Part shown: positions 1 through 7,788 of the stretch, one piece after another | Position numbering within the stretch: position 1 is the stretch's first letter | Layout of the letters: every line of letters starts with the position of its first letter | NCBI RefSeq assembly: GCF_031656915.1 | Contig: NZ_CP134227.1 | Span: 2,542,001-2,606,000, forward strand | DNA from: Nocardioides marmorisolisilvae | GTDB lineage: Bacteria > Actinomycetota > Actinomycetes > Propionibacteriales > Nocardioidaceae | Direction of reading: 5' to 3' | DNA length: 64,000 nt | The notes under the pieces: model-generated | What the model saw: the letters and a program-made list of their open reading frames with translations, nothing else | Told to the model about the DNA's origin: nothing | Databases searched by the model: none | Made by a program: the position numbers and the translations under genes

Positions 1-2012
1 CGGTACCGGTCGTTGAGGCCGTAGACGGTGGTGTTGAACTGGTCGTGCGAGCGCACCGTCTGCAGCAGCAGGTGCCCGGCAGGCACCTCGACCGTGGTCG
101 GCGGGTTGACCGTGAGGTGGGCCCGGCCGTTGTCGGTGTCGAAGGTCCGTGAGTCGTGCGGCGGCCGCGGCAGGGTGAAGCCGCCGGGCGCGCGCACCCG
201 GTCCTCGAAGGCCTGGAAGCCGGGCACGACGTGCTCGATGTGCTTGCGGATCACCGCGTAGTCCTCGCCCATCTGCTTCCAACCGAGGTCCTCACCGAAC
301 AGCGCGTGACCCAGCCCCGAGACGATCGCGACCTCGCTGCGCAGCTCCGGTGAGCCCGGCAGCAGCCGACCGTACGACGCGTGCACCATCGCCATCGAGT
401 CCTCGACGGTGACGAACTGCTCGCGACCGGCCTGCACGTCCTTCTCGGTACGGCCCAGGCAGGGCAGCAGCAGCGCCTCCGTGCCGTGGCAGACGTGGGA
501 GCGGTTGAGCTTGGTCGCAACGTGCACGGTCAGCGCGCAGTTGGCCAGCGCGGCCTCGGTCACCGCCGTGTCCGGGGTGGCGGAGGCGAAGTTCCCGCCC
601 AGGGCGAAGAACACGTCCACCTTCCCGTCGCGCATCGCGCGGATCGAGTCGACGGTGTCCCAGCCGTGCGCGCGTGACGGCTCGAAGCCGAACTCCTCGG
701 AGAGCTTGTCCAAGAACGAGTCGGGCATCTTCTCCCAGATGCCCATGGTGCGGTCGCCCTGCACGTTCGAGTGGCCCCGGATCGGGGACGGACCGGCACC
801 GGGGCGGCCGACGTTGCCTCGCAGCAGGAGGAAGTTGGTGATCTCGCGGATCGTGGCGACCGCGTTCTTGTGCTGGGTCAGGCCCATCGCCCAGCACACG
901 ATGATGCTGCCGGCGTGGACGACGTCGTCCGCGATCGCCTCGATCTCGCTGCGGCTCAGCCCGCTCTGCTCCTCGACGACCGACCAGTCCAGCGCCCGCC
1001 AGGCCTCGAGGGCAGGCTCGAGCCCGTCGCAGGACCGCTGGAGGAAGTCGTGGTCGAAGACGGTGCCCGGCGACCGCTCCTCACGCTCGGCGAGTGCCTT
1101 GTTGAGCCCGTTGAACAGCGCCAGGTCGCCGTTGACCCGCACCGGCACCAGCCGGTCGGCGAGCTGGGTGCCGCGACCGGCCAGGCCCTTGGGCGTCTGC
1201 GGGTTGTGGAACCGCCCGAATCCGGCCTCGGGCAGCGGGTTGATCGCGATGATCCGCGCGCCGCGCTTCTTGGCCTCCTCCAGCGCGGTCAGCATCCGCG
1301 GGTGGTTGGTGCCCGGGTTCTGCCCGGCGATGATGATCAGCTCGGCGTGCTCGGCGATGTCTGCTCGGCTCACCACGCCCTTGCCGATGCCGATCGTCTC
1401 CGACAGCGCCGCCCCGCTCGACTCGTGGCACATGTTCGAGCAGTCCGGCAGGTTGTTCGTGCCGAGGCGTCGGGCCAGCAGCTGGTAGACGAACGCAGCC
1501 TCGTTGCTGGCCCGCCCACTGGTGTAGAACACCGCGCGGTTCGGGTCGTCAAGCGCCTTGAGGCGGTCGGCGACCAGCGTGAAGGCGGCGTCCCAGCCGA
1601 TCGGCTGGTAGTGGGTCGCGCCTGGCGGCAGGTACATCGGCTCCGTCAGGCGGCCGAAGCGCTCCAGCTCGTGGTCGGTGAGCCCGCGCAGATCATCGAT
1701 GGAGTGCTCGGCGAAGAAGGCCGGCGTCACGCGCTTCCGGGTGGCCTCCCAGGCAACCGCCTTGGCTCCGTTCTCGCAGAACTCCGCTGCCTTGCGCTCC
1801 CCCGGCTCGGGATCGGGCCACGCGCAGCTCGGGCAGTCGAAGCCGTCGACATGGTTCATCTTCAGCAGCGTGGCCAGGCTGCGCGAGGCACCCATCTCGC
1901 GTGCGGCGTACCTCATGGACTCCGCGATGCCCGGCAACCCGACCGAGCCGGTCTTCGGGGGGCCGACCTCGGTCGGCTCGGACTCGTGGGTGGTGCGGTT
2001 GTCGACGGTCAT
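1..2012 (-). CDS. FdhF/YdeP-family molybdopterin oxidoreductase (3' end outside window)
   Basis: A formate dehydrogenase alpha-like, bis-MGD molybdopterin oxidoreductase. About 670 codons are visible and the C-terminus runs off the left edge. The ATG at 2012 opens MTVDNRTTHESEP. Near residue 60 comes GFDCPSCAWPDPE, the Cys-rich signature typical of the YdeP branch. Then follow NNLPDCSNMCHESS, GQNPGTNHPRM and LLLRGNVGRPGAG, all typical of the molybdopterin-binding domains. YdeP-type enzymes are cytoplasmic and their electron partner is poorly known, so true formate dehydrogenase activity is not established. The gene lies 41 bases downstream of lsr2 on the same strand. Family assignment is secure; the substrate is unknown. 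Confidence 0.9.
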   Translation of the reverse strand, partial: MTVDNRTTHESEPTEVGPPKTGSVGLPGIAESMRYAAREMGASRSLATLLKMNHVDGFDCPSCAWPDPEPGERKAAEFCENGAKAVAWEATRKRVTPAFFAEHSIDDLRGLTDHELERFGRLTEPMYLPPGATHYQPIGWDAAFTLVADRLKALDDPNRAVFYTSGRASNEAAFVYQLLARRLGTNNLPDCSNMCHESSGAALSETIGIGKGVVSRADIAEHAELIIIAGQNPGTNHPRMLTALEEAKKRGARIIAINPLPEAGFGRFHNPQTPKGLAGRGTQLADRLVPVRVNGDLALFNGLNKALAEREERSPGTVFDHDFLQRSCDGLEPALEAWRALDWSVVEEQSGLSRSEIEAIADDVVHAGSIIVCWAMGLTQHKNAVATIREITNFLLLRGNVGRPGAGPSPIRGHSNVQGDRTMGIWEKMPDSFLDKLSEEFGFEPSRAHGWDTVDSIRAMRDGKVDVFFALGGNFASATPDTAVTEAALANCALTVHVATKLNRSHVCHGTEALLLPCLGRTEKDVQAGREQFVTVEDSMAMVHASYGRLLPGSPELRSEVAIVSGLGHALFGEDLGWKQMGEDYAVIRKHIEHVVPGFQAFEDRVRAPGGFTLPRPPHDSRTFDTDNGRAHLTVNPPTTVEVPAGHLLLQTVRSHDQFNTTVYGLNDRY

Positions 2013-2053
2013 ACCGCCCACCTTCGACCCTCGACGGGCCAGAGGCAACCGGA

Positions 2054-2371
2054 TCAGTGAGCGGCTTCGTAGGCCGCGCGCACGTCGGCGGCGACCCGAC
2101 CCCGCTCGGGCACGTCGTACCCGTTCTCCCGAGCCCAGGCACGGATGTCGGCGGCCGATGCCTTGCCGGCCGAGGTGCGCGCGCGACGTCCGCGGCCGCT
2201 TTCCCGTCGCGCGTGGGCGACGTACGGCGCCATCGCGTCGCGCAGCTTCTGCGCATTCTTCTCATTGAGGTCGATCGCATATTCCTTGCCGTCAAGGGCG
2301 AACGAAACCGTTTCTGCTGCGTCGGACCCGTCGACGTCATCGACCAGGACGATGTTCACTTTCTGCGCCAT
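2054..2371 (-). CDS. lsr2: Lsr2-family nucleoid-associated xenogeneic silencer
   Basis: A 105-residue Lsr2, the actinobacterial H-NS-like protein that bridges AT-rich DNA and represses horizontally acquired genes. It opens MAQKVNIVLVDDVDGS, the N-terminal beta-hairpin oligomerisation domain. It ends with the DNA-binding part, where the AT-hook-like minor-groove motif appears as a basic GRGRRAR stretch followed by IRAWARENGY. The ATG at 2371 matches the family start; an upstream in-frame extension is rejected. A -10-like TAATCT ends seven bases before the ATG, so the message is probably leaderless. The order lsr2-lysS is conserved in actinobacteria. Confidence 0.95.
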   Translation of the reverse strand: MAQKVNIVLVDDVDGSDAAETVSFALDGKEYAIDLNEKNAQKLRDAMAPYVAHARRESGRGRRARTSAGKASAADIRAWARENGYDVPERGRVAADVRAAYEAAH

Positions 2372-2378
2372 GCCCGGA

Positions 2379-2408
2379 AGATTAGCCGAAATCCACTCGC
2401 CCACGAAA
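2379..2408 (-). promoter_or_regulatory. Putative leaderless promoter of lsr2
   Basis: Read on the minus strand, TAATCT (2379-2384) sits 18 bases downstream of a weak -35, TTTCGT (2403-2408). The -10 ends seven bases before the lsr2 ATG and no Shine-Dalgarno is present, so transcription would begin at about the start codon. The -35 match is poor. Confidence 0.45.
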
Positions 2409-2447
2409 TACCGGCGCCGCATACGGGCAATGAGCACGCCTCAGCAT

Positions 2448-3944
2448 TTACTCGGGGCGCAACAACGGGAACAGAATCGTCTCTCGAATTCCGGCCCCCG
2501 TGAGCAGCATGATCAGCCGATCCACACCCATCCCCATTCCACCGGCCGGCGGCATGCCGTACTCCATGGCCTTGAGGAAGACCTCATCGAGCTCCATCGC
2601 CTCGGGATCGCCCGCAGCGGCCAGCAAGGACTGGGCGGTGAGCCGATCCCGTTGCACCACTGGGTCGTTCAGCTCCGAATAGGCCGGCGCCAGCTCCACC
2701 CCGTTGATGATGAGGTCCCAGGCCTCGTTGACGCCGGGCTTGCTGCGGTGCGCCTTCGCCAGCGGCTTGACGGCGGAGGGATAGTCCATCACGAAAGTCG
2801 GATTGATCAGGGAATCCTCGACCAGCTGCTCATAGAGCTCGACCAGGATCTCCTCGGCACCCCATTTAGGCTGCAGTTCGACCTCGCGCTTCTCGGCATG
2901 CTGGCGGAGCGTGTCGACCGAGGTGTCGATCGTGATTTCCTCACCGAGCGCATCGGAGACCAGATCGAGAATCGAGGCCTGTCGCCATTCACCTTCCAGG
3001 TCGATCTCAGAGCCGTCACGGCCCGGTACGACGGTGCGCCCCACCGCCCGTGCGGCATCGAGGACCAGCGCGCGGGTCAGGTCCATCATCGTGAACTGGT
3101 CGCCATAGGCCTCGTAGGCCTCCAGCATCGAGAACTCCGCGGCGTGGGTGGAGTCGAGTCCCTCGTTGCGGAACGTCCGACCGATCTCGTAGACCCTCTC
3201 CACCCCGCCGATCATCGCCCGCTTGAGGTCGAGCTCGAGGGCGATGCGCAGCAGCATCGGCTGGTCGAGCGCGTTGAGATGGGTGCGGAACGGACGGGCC
3301 GCAGCGCCCCCGTTGGTCAGCTGCAGGATCGGGGTCTCGACCTCGGTGAAGCCGCGGGCGTCCAGGGTCTGCCGCAGACTGCGCAGGACGGTGGCCTTGG
3401 TGCGCACCATCTCGCGGGCCTCGGGACGGATCATCATGTCGACGTAGCGCAGCCGGATCCGGGCCTCGTCGGACAGTGGGCGGTGCTCGTTGGGCAGCGG
3501 GCGCAGCGTCTTCGCCGCGATGCTCCAGCTCGTCGCCTGCACCGACAGCTCACCGCGGCGGCTGGTGACCACCTCGCCGGTGACGGCGAGCAGGTCGCCG
3601 AGGTCGACCAGCGCCTTGAAGTCCGCGAGCGCCTGCTCGCCGACCTCCGCCAGGGACAGCATCACCTGGATCTCCGCGCCGTCGCCCTCACGCAGCCGGA
3701 CGAAGCAGAGCTTGCCGGTGTTGCGCAGGAAGATGACCCTGCCGGTGATCGACACGGTGTCGCCGGTGCGCGTGTCGGGCTCGAGCCCCTGGTCGTCGTA
3801 CTGCTCCCGGATCTCACGGATCGTGTGCGTTCGCTCAACCGCCACCGGGTAGGGCTCTACGCCTGCCTCGAGGAGACGCTGCCGCTTCTCCCGACGCACC
3901 CGCATCTGCTCCGGAAGGTCGTCGGTCTCGGGCACGTCACTCAT
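2448..3944 (-). CDS. lysS: Class II lysyl-tRNA synthetase
   Basis: A 498-residue class II lysyl-tRNA synthetase that charges tRNA-Lys in the cytoplasm. An N-terminal OB-fold anticodon-binding domain (around residues 50-150, with VSITGRVIFLRN) precedes the catalytic domain. Motif 2 reads FRNEGLDSTHAAEF near residue 254 and motif 3 reads GMGMGVDRLIMLL near residue 470. Length is normal. The ATG at 3944 gives MSDVPETDDLPEQMRVR, the usual charged lead-in. It precedes lsr2, as in M. tuberculosis. Upstream lies a 22-bp tandem repeat array rather than a closely coupled gene. Confidence 0.96.
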   Translation of the reverse strand: MSDVPETDDLPEQMRVRREKRQRLLEAGVEPYPVAVERTHTIREIREQYDDQGLEPDTRTGDTVSITGRVIFLRNTGKLCFVRLREGDGAEIQVMLSLAEVGEQALADFKALVDLGDLLAVTGEVVTSRRGELSVQATSWSIAAKTLRPLPNEHRPLSDEARIRLRYVDMMIRPEAREMVRTKATVLRSLRQTLDARGFTEVETPILQLTNGGAAARPFRTHLNALDQPMLLRIALELDLKRAMIGGVERVYEIGRTFRNEGLDSTHAAEFSMLEAYEAYGDQFTMMDLTRALVLDAARAVGRTVVPGRDGSEIDLEGEWRQASILDLVSDALGEEITIDTSVDTLRQHAEKREVELQPKWGAEEILVELYEQLVEDSLINPTFVMDYPSAVKPLAKAHRSKPGVNEAWDLIINGVELAPAYSELNDPVVQRDRLTAQSLLAAAGDPEAMELDEVFLKAMEYGMPPAGGMGMGVDRLIMLLTGAGIRETILFPLLRPE

Positions 3945-3965
3945 GCGCGAAAGGCTACTTGCCCC

Positions 3966-4031
3966 GTTGAGTGGGGAGTTCGTGCCCGTCGAGTTGGGAG
4001 TTCGGGTCCGATGAGTCAGGAGTTCGCGACG
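3966..4031 (+). repeat. 22-bp tandem repeat, three imperfect copies
   Basis: Three consecutive 22-base units (3966-3987, 3988-4009, 4010-4031) share a pattern close to GTTGAGTNGGGAGTTCG. The array ends one base before the npdG stop codon (4033-4035) and fills most of the gap to lysS. A second array of the same type, in opposite orientation, lies at 6045-6110. Confidence 0.8.
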
Positions 4032-4032
4032 C

Positions 4033-4722
4033 TCAGATGTCGGTGATCCGGACCCCGGCGTGGGCCTTGTGCCGACGGTTGATGCTGATCAGGTTCGCGG
4101 TCAGCGCCTCGACCTGGTGGGCGTTGCGCAGCCGGCCGCCGTACACACCGCGTACGCCGGGGATCGTGCTCGCCAGCGCCTGGACCAGGTCGGTGGCCGC
4201 GCGGTCGTCGCCGAGGACGAGTACGTCGGTGTCGACCGACTCGACCTCGGGGTCGTCCAGCAGCACCGCGCTGACGTTGTGGAACGCGCCGACGACGGTG
4301 CTGTCGGCGAGGATGGCGGCCGCCTGCTGGGCCGCCGAACCCTCCTCGACGGGAAGCGCGTAGGCCCCCTGCTTGTCGAAGCCGAGCGGGTTGACGCAGT
4401 CGACCACGACCTTACCGGCAAGGGCTGCGGCCAGGCTCGTCAGCAGCTCGCCGTGCCCGTCCCACGGGACCGCCACCAGGGCGACGTCGCCGGCCTTCGC
4501 TGCTGCCAGGTTGTCCGCACCGGTGACGCTGCCACCGGTCGCCTCGGCTAGCTCGGCGGCAGCGGCCTCGGCCCGCTCGGCGCTGCGGCTGCCGATCACG
4601 ATCTTCAGTCCGGCCTGCGCGAAGCGGCGCGCGAGCCCGCGCCCCTGTGGGCCGGTGCCGCCGAGCACGGCCACCGTGTGGTCGGCGGGAAAGCCGCCGT
4701 TCTGGGTCGGGATGTCGGTCAC
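4033..4722 (-). CDS. npdG: NADPH-dependent F420 reductase
   Basis: A 229-residue F420H2:NADP oxidoreductase that exchanges hydride between NADP(H) and the deazaflavin coenzyme F420. The N-terminus has a Rossmann NADP loop, VAVLGGTGPQGRGLARRF, followed by the NADP phosphate-binding GSRSAERA. Further on is VDCVNPLGFDKQGAY and the family's C-terminal GGRLRNAHQVEALTA. The GTG at 4722 has a strong AAGGAG six bases upstream, and I chose it. An ATG at 4749, with its own AGAGG, would add nine residues. The coenzyme fits an actinobacterium that makes F420. It ends against the 22-bp repeat array. Confidence 0.9.
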   Translation of the reverse strand: MTDIPTQNGGFPADHTVAVLGGTGPQGRGLARRFAQAGLKIVIGSRSAERAEAAAAELAEATGGSVTGADNLAAAKAGDVALVAVPWDGHGELLTSLAAALAGKVVVDCVNPLGFDKQGAYALPVEEGSAAQQAAAILADSTVVGAFHNVSAVLLDDPEVESVDTDVLVLGDDRAATDLVQALASTIPGVRGVYGGRLRNAHQVEALTANLISINRRHKAHAGVRITDI

Positions 4723-4903
4723 GAGAAGCTCCTTGAGGTCGAGAGACATCCAACACCTCTCGCGATGCGCACCTGTCAGGGGGTGCGGCGCGTAGGAGCC
4801 CGTCCCTCGACGAGACCGGGGCACAGTGCGACGCGCCAACCGGCACAGCGCCTGGCTGCTACAGCCGACACAGCACGGCCGCTGAGGCTGCCACAATGCG
4901 CAC

Positions 4904-6052
4904 ATGAGAGCGGTCGTCTGCCAGCAGAGCCAACTGCGCACGGAGGACGTGCCGGACCCGGTTCCCGGTCCCGGCCAGGTGCTGCTCGAGGTGACCCGCT
5001 GCGGGATCTGCGGCTCCGACCTGCACATGCGTCGCCACGCCGACGTCGTCGCCGACATGAGCGAGCTGATCGGGCTCGACGGGATCATGCGGGTGGCCGA
5101 CGCGGTGGTGATGGGGCACGAGTTCTGTGGGCGGGTGCTGTCCTACGGGCCCGGCACCCGGCAGGAGTGGCGGCCCGGACAGCTCGTCGTCTCCCTGCCG
5201 ATGGTGCGCCGCGACGGCCGTGCGGCGATGACCGGGCTCTCCGCCGAGGCGCCCGGAGGGTACGCCGAGAAGATCCTCGTCCAGGAGTCGCTGACCATGG
5301 CGGTCCCTGACGGCGTCGCCCCCGACGCCGCGGCCATGACGGAGCCGCTGGCGGTGGCCTGGCACGCCGTACGCCGAGGGCGGGTCGGGCGCCGGGACAC
5401 CGCCGTGGTGATCGGTTGCGGGCCGATCGGCCTGGCCGTGATCCTGATGCTCAAGGCCCGTGGCGTGCGCACGGTGGTGGCCAGCGACCTCTCCGCGGCC
5501 AGGCGCGAGCTCGCCGTACGCTGCGGCGCCGACGTGGTGGTGGACCCGGCAGTCGATTCGCCGTGGGCGTCGTTCCAGCAGACTCGGCACGTCACCGATG
5601 CCCGCGCGCTGCTCGACACCGCCTTCGACGCGATGGAGAAGCTGCGTCGGATCCCCCGGCTGCCGTGGGCGAAGGTGCTGCGGGCCGCGGACGCCGCCGG
5701 CGCCGCCGTTCCGTCCGGACCGGTGGTGTTCGAGTGCGTCGGGGTGCCCGGCGTGATCGAGCAGATCGTCACCGGGGCCCCGCTACGCAGCCGGGTCGTG
5801 GTCGTCGGCGTGTGCATGGAACCGGACACGTTCCAGCCCGCGATGGCGATCAACAAGGAGATCGACCTGCGCTTCGTCTTCGCCTACGACCCCGCCGAGT
5901 TCCACGACACGCTGCAGATGATCGCCTCGGGGAAGGTCGACCCGACGCCGCTGGTCACCGGCACGGTCGGCCTGGACGACGTGGCCGACGCGTTCGAGTC
6001 GCTCGCCTCCGCCGAACACCACGCGAAGATCCTGATCGACCCGACGCGTTAG
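4904..6052 (+). CDS. Zinc-dependent alcohol dehydrogenase (MDR family)
   Basis: A 382-residue medium-chain dehydrogenase/reductase. CGICGSDLHMR (residues 33-43) and GHEFCGRV (from about 71) carry the catalytic zinc ligands. VIGCGPIGLAVI near residue 170 is the NAD(P)-binding loop. The usual four-Cys structural-zinc lobe is not evident: the corresponding stretch reads RRDGRAAMTG. The substrate cannot be told from sequence; a short-chain or aryl alcohol or a polyol is possible. CACAAT ends six bases before the ATG and there is no Shine-Dalgarno, which suggests a leaderless message. The gene is convergent with coaX across a repeat array that overlaps both stop codons. Confidence 0.88.
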   Translation: MRAVVCQQSQLRTEDVPDPVPGPGQVLLEVTRCGICGSDLHMRRHADVVADMSELIGLDGIMRVADAVVMGHEFCGRVLSYGPGTRQEWRPGQLVVSLPMVRRDGRAAMTGLSAEAPGGYAEKILVQESLTMAVPDGVAPDAAAMTEPLAVAWHAVRRGRVGRRDTAVVIGCGPIGLAVILMLKARGVRTVVASDLSAARRELAVRCGADVVVDPAVDSPWASFQQTRHVTDARALLDTAFDAMEKLRRIPRLPWAKVLRAADAAGAAVPSGPVVFECVGVPGVIEQIVTGAPLRSRVVVVGVCMEPDTFQPAMAINKEIDLRFVFAYDPAEFHDTLQMIASGKVDPTPLVTGTVGLDDVADAFESLASAEHHAKILIDPTR

Positions 6053-6110
6053 GCCCGACTCAACCGACGACGAGGCCGAACTGAACGGACGACAACCCCC
6101 AACTCAACGG
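6045..6110 (-). repeat. Second 22-bp tandem repeat array, overlapping two stop codons
   Basis: Read on the minus strand, three 22-base units (6089-6110, 6067-6088, 6045-6066) begin CCGTTGAGTTGGGGG, CCGTTCAGTTCGG and CGGTTGAGTCGGG. They match the family at 3966-4031. The array covers the whole 51-base gap between the convergent dehydrogenase and coaX genes and includes both of their stop codons. Confidence 0.75.
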
Positions 6111-6883
6111 TTGCGGTGATAGACCAGCTCGAGGCCGAGGAGGGTCAGCCAGGGCTGGTGGTCGGTGAAACAGCGGCACTCGTCGACGACAAGGGGAGCA
6201 AGACCGCCGGTGGCGATCACATTCACGGTGGCTACGGGGACGCCGAGCTCCTCGATCATCCGGGCGGCGATGCCGTCCACCTGGCTGGCGAAGCCGTAGA
6301 GCATCCCGGACTGCAGCGCCTCGACGGTGTTCTTCGCGATCACCGAGCGGGGACGGAGCAGCTCCACCTTGCGCAGCTGCGCCCCTCGACGGCCGAGCGC
6401 CTCCAGGGAGATGTCGATGCCCGGTGAGATCGCACCGCCGATGTACTCCCCACGCGGGCTGACCACGTCGAAGGTGGTGGCGGTGCCGAAGTCGACGACG
6501 ATCGCGGGTCCGTCGTACAAGGTGGCGGCGGCGAGCGCGTTGACGATCCGGTCGGCGCCGACCTCACGGGGGTTGTCCATCAGCACCGGCACGCCGGTGC
6601 GCACGCCCGGCTCGACGACCACATGCGGAAGGTCCCGCTGTTGGTTGGCGAGCATCTCGCGCCACTCGTGGAGCACCGCGGGGACCGTCGAGCAGACCGC
6701 GATGCCGTCGATCTCGGCGCCGCTGGGACTGGCGGAGGTCAGCCCGCGCAGCAGCACCGCCCACTCGTCGGCGGTACGACGCTCGTCGGTGGCGACCCGC
6801 CAGTGGTCGAGTACCTCGCCGTCGCGGAGCAGGCCGAGGGTGGTGTGGGAGTTGCCGATGTCGGCACACAGCAGCGTCGTCAC
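6104..6883 (-). CDS. coaX: Type III pantothenate kinase
   Basis: A 259-residue CoaX that phosphorylates pantothenate at the first step of CoA synthesis. It is an ASKHA-fold enzyme: LCADIGNSHTTLGLL at the N-terminus is the phosphate-binding loop, VGADRIVNALAA carries the conserved GADR, and VVDFGTATTFDVV follows. The GTG start at 6883 overlaps the nadC stop (GTGA), so the two are translationally coupled. It closes a cofactor operon with panC and panD, which supply its substrate. The last codon lies inside a 22-bp repeat unit. Confidence 0.95.
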   Translation of the reverse strand: MTTLLCADIGNSHTTLGLLRDGEVLDHWRVATDERRTADEWAVLLRGLTSASPSGAEIDGIAVCSTVPAVLHEWREMLANQQRDLPHVVVEPGVRTGVPVLMDNPREVGADRIVNALAAATLYDGPAIVVDFGTATTFDVVSPRGEYIGGAISPGIDISLEALGRRGAQLRKVELLRPRSVIAKNTVEALQSGMLYGFASQVDGIAARMIEELGVPVATVNVIATGGLAPLVVDECRCFTDHQPWLTLLGLELVYHRNR

Positions 6884-7788
6884 CCGGTGGGGTCCTCGGT
6901 GAGGTCCATCCCCAGGTCGAAGACGCGCACGGAGTGGGTCAGCGCGCCGACGGAGATGAAGTCGACGCCGGTCAGCGCCACCGACCGGGCCCGCTCCAGG
7001 GTCAGGCCGCCGGAGGCCTCCAGGCTGGCGCGACCCGCGGTGAGGCGCACCGCCTCGCGCATCGTCTCATCGCTCATGTTGTCGAGCAGGATCCGGTCAC
7101 ATCCGGCCTCGAGCAGCTGCTGAAGCTGCTCGAGCGAGTCCACCTCGACCTCGATCGGGGTCTCGGGATAGGCCGCCCGCACTGCCTGGTACGCCGGCAC
7201 CACCCCGCCGGCGGCCTGCACGTGGTTGTCCTTGACCAGGGCCATGTCCGAGAGCGAGAACCGGTGGTTGACGCCGCCGCCGCAGCGCACGGCGTACTTC
7301 TCCAGGGCTCGCCAGCCGGGCAGCGTCTTGCGGGTGTCCAGCACCTTGGCGGTGGTGCCGTCGAGTGCGGCCACCCAGTGGGCAGTGGCGGTCGCGACAC
7401 CAGAGAGATGGCTGGCGAAGTTGAGCGCGGTGCGTTCAGCGGTGAGCAGCCCGCGGGTCGGGCCGCTCACCCGCATCACCGCGTCGCCGGCCGTGACCGT
7501 GCTTCCGTCGCTGAGGCGGCGCGAGACGACCGCGTCCTCACCGAGCACGGTGGCGAACACGAGTGCCGCCACACCGAGACCGGCCACCACACCCGACTCA
7601 CGGGCGGCGAGGTCGGCGGTGGCGCGGGCGTCGACGGGGATGGTCGCGACGCTGGTGACGTCGACGGACCCGCCGGGCAGGTCCTCCTCGAGCGCGGCCA
7701 CGACGGCCGCGTGCACCGCCCTGGGGTCGAGTCCGGCGGCGGTGAGCTCGGCGAGGATGTCCCCGGGCAGCGCGTCGTACGGCGTCAT
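6880..7788 (-). CDS. nadC: Quinolinate phosphoribosyltransferase (nicotinate-nucleotide pyrophosphorylase)
   Basis: A 302-residue NadC that converts quinolinate and PRPP to nicotinate mononucleotide. LDTRKTLPGWRALEKYAV and GGGVNHRFSLSD are the substrate-binding signatures. ILLDNMSDE and LEASGGLTLE line the barrel. The ATG at 7788 overlaps the nadB stop by four bases (ATGA), and the TGA overlaps the coaX GTG. No nadA is present in this window, so quinolinate synthase must be encoded elsewhere. Confidence 0.96.
   Translation of the reverse strand: MTPYDALPGDILAELTAAGLDPRAVHAAVVAALEEDLPGGSVDVTSVATIPVDARATADLAARESGVVAGLGVAALVFATVLGEDAVVSRRLSDGSTVTAGDAVMRVSGPTRGLLTAERTALNFASHLSGVATATAHWVAALDGTTAKVLDTRKTLPGWRALEKYAVRCGGGVNHRFSLSDMALVKDNHVQAAGGVVPAYQAVRAAYPETPIEVEVDSLEQLQQLLEAGCDRILLDNMSDETMREAVRLTAGRASLEASGGLTLERARSVALTGVDFISVGALTHSVRVFDLGMDLTEDPTG

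Noticed and set aside
3966-4031. CRISPR-like array
   Set aside because: Units are directly adjacent without spacers and are imperfect, so this is a tandem repeat.
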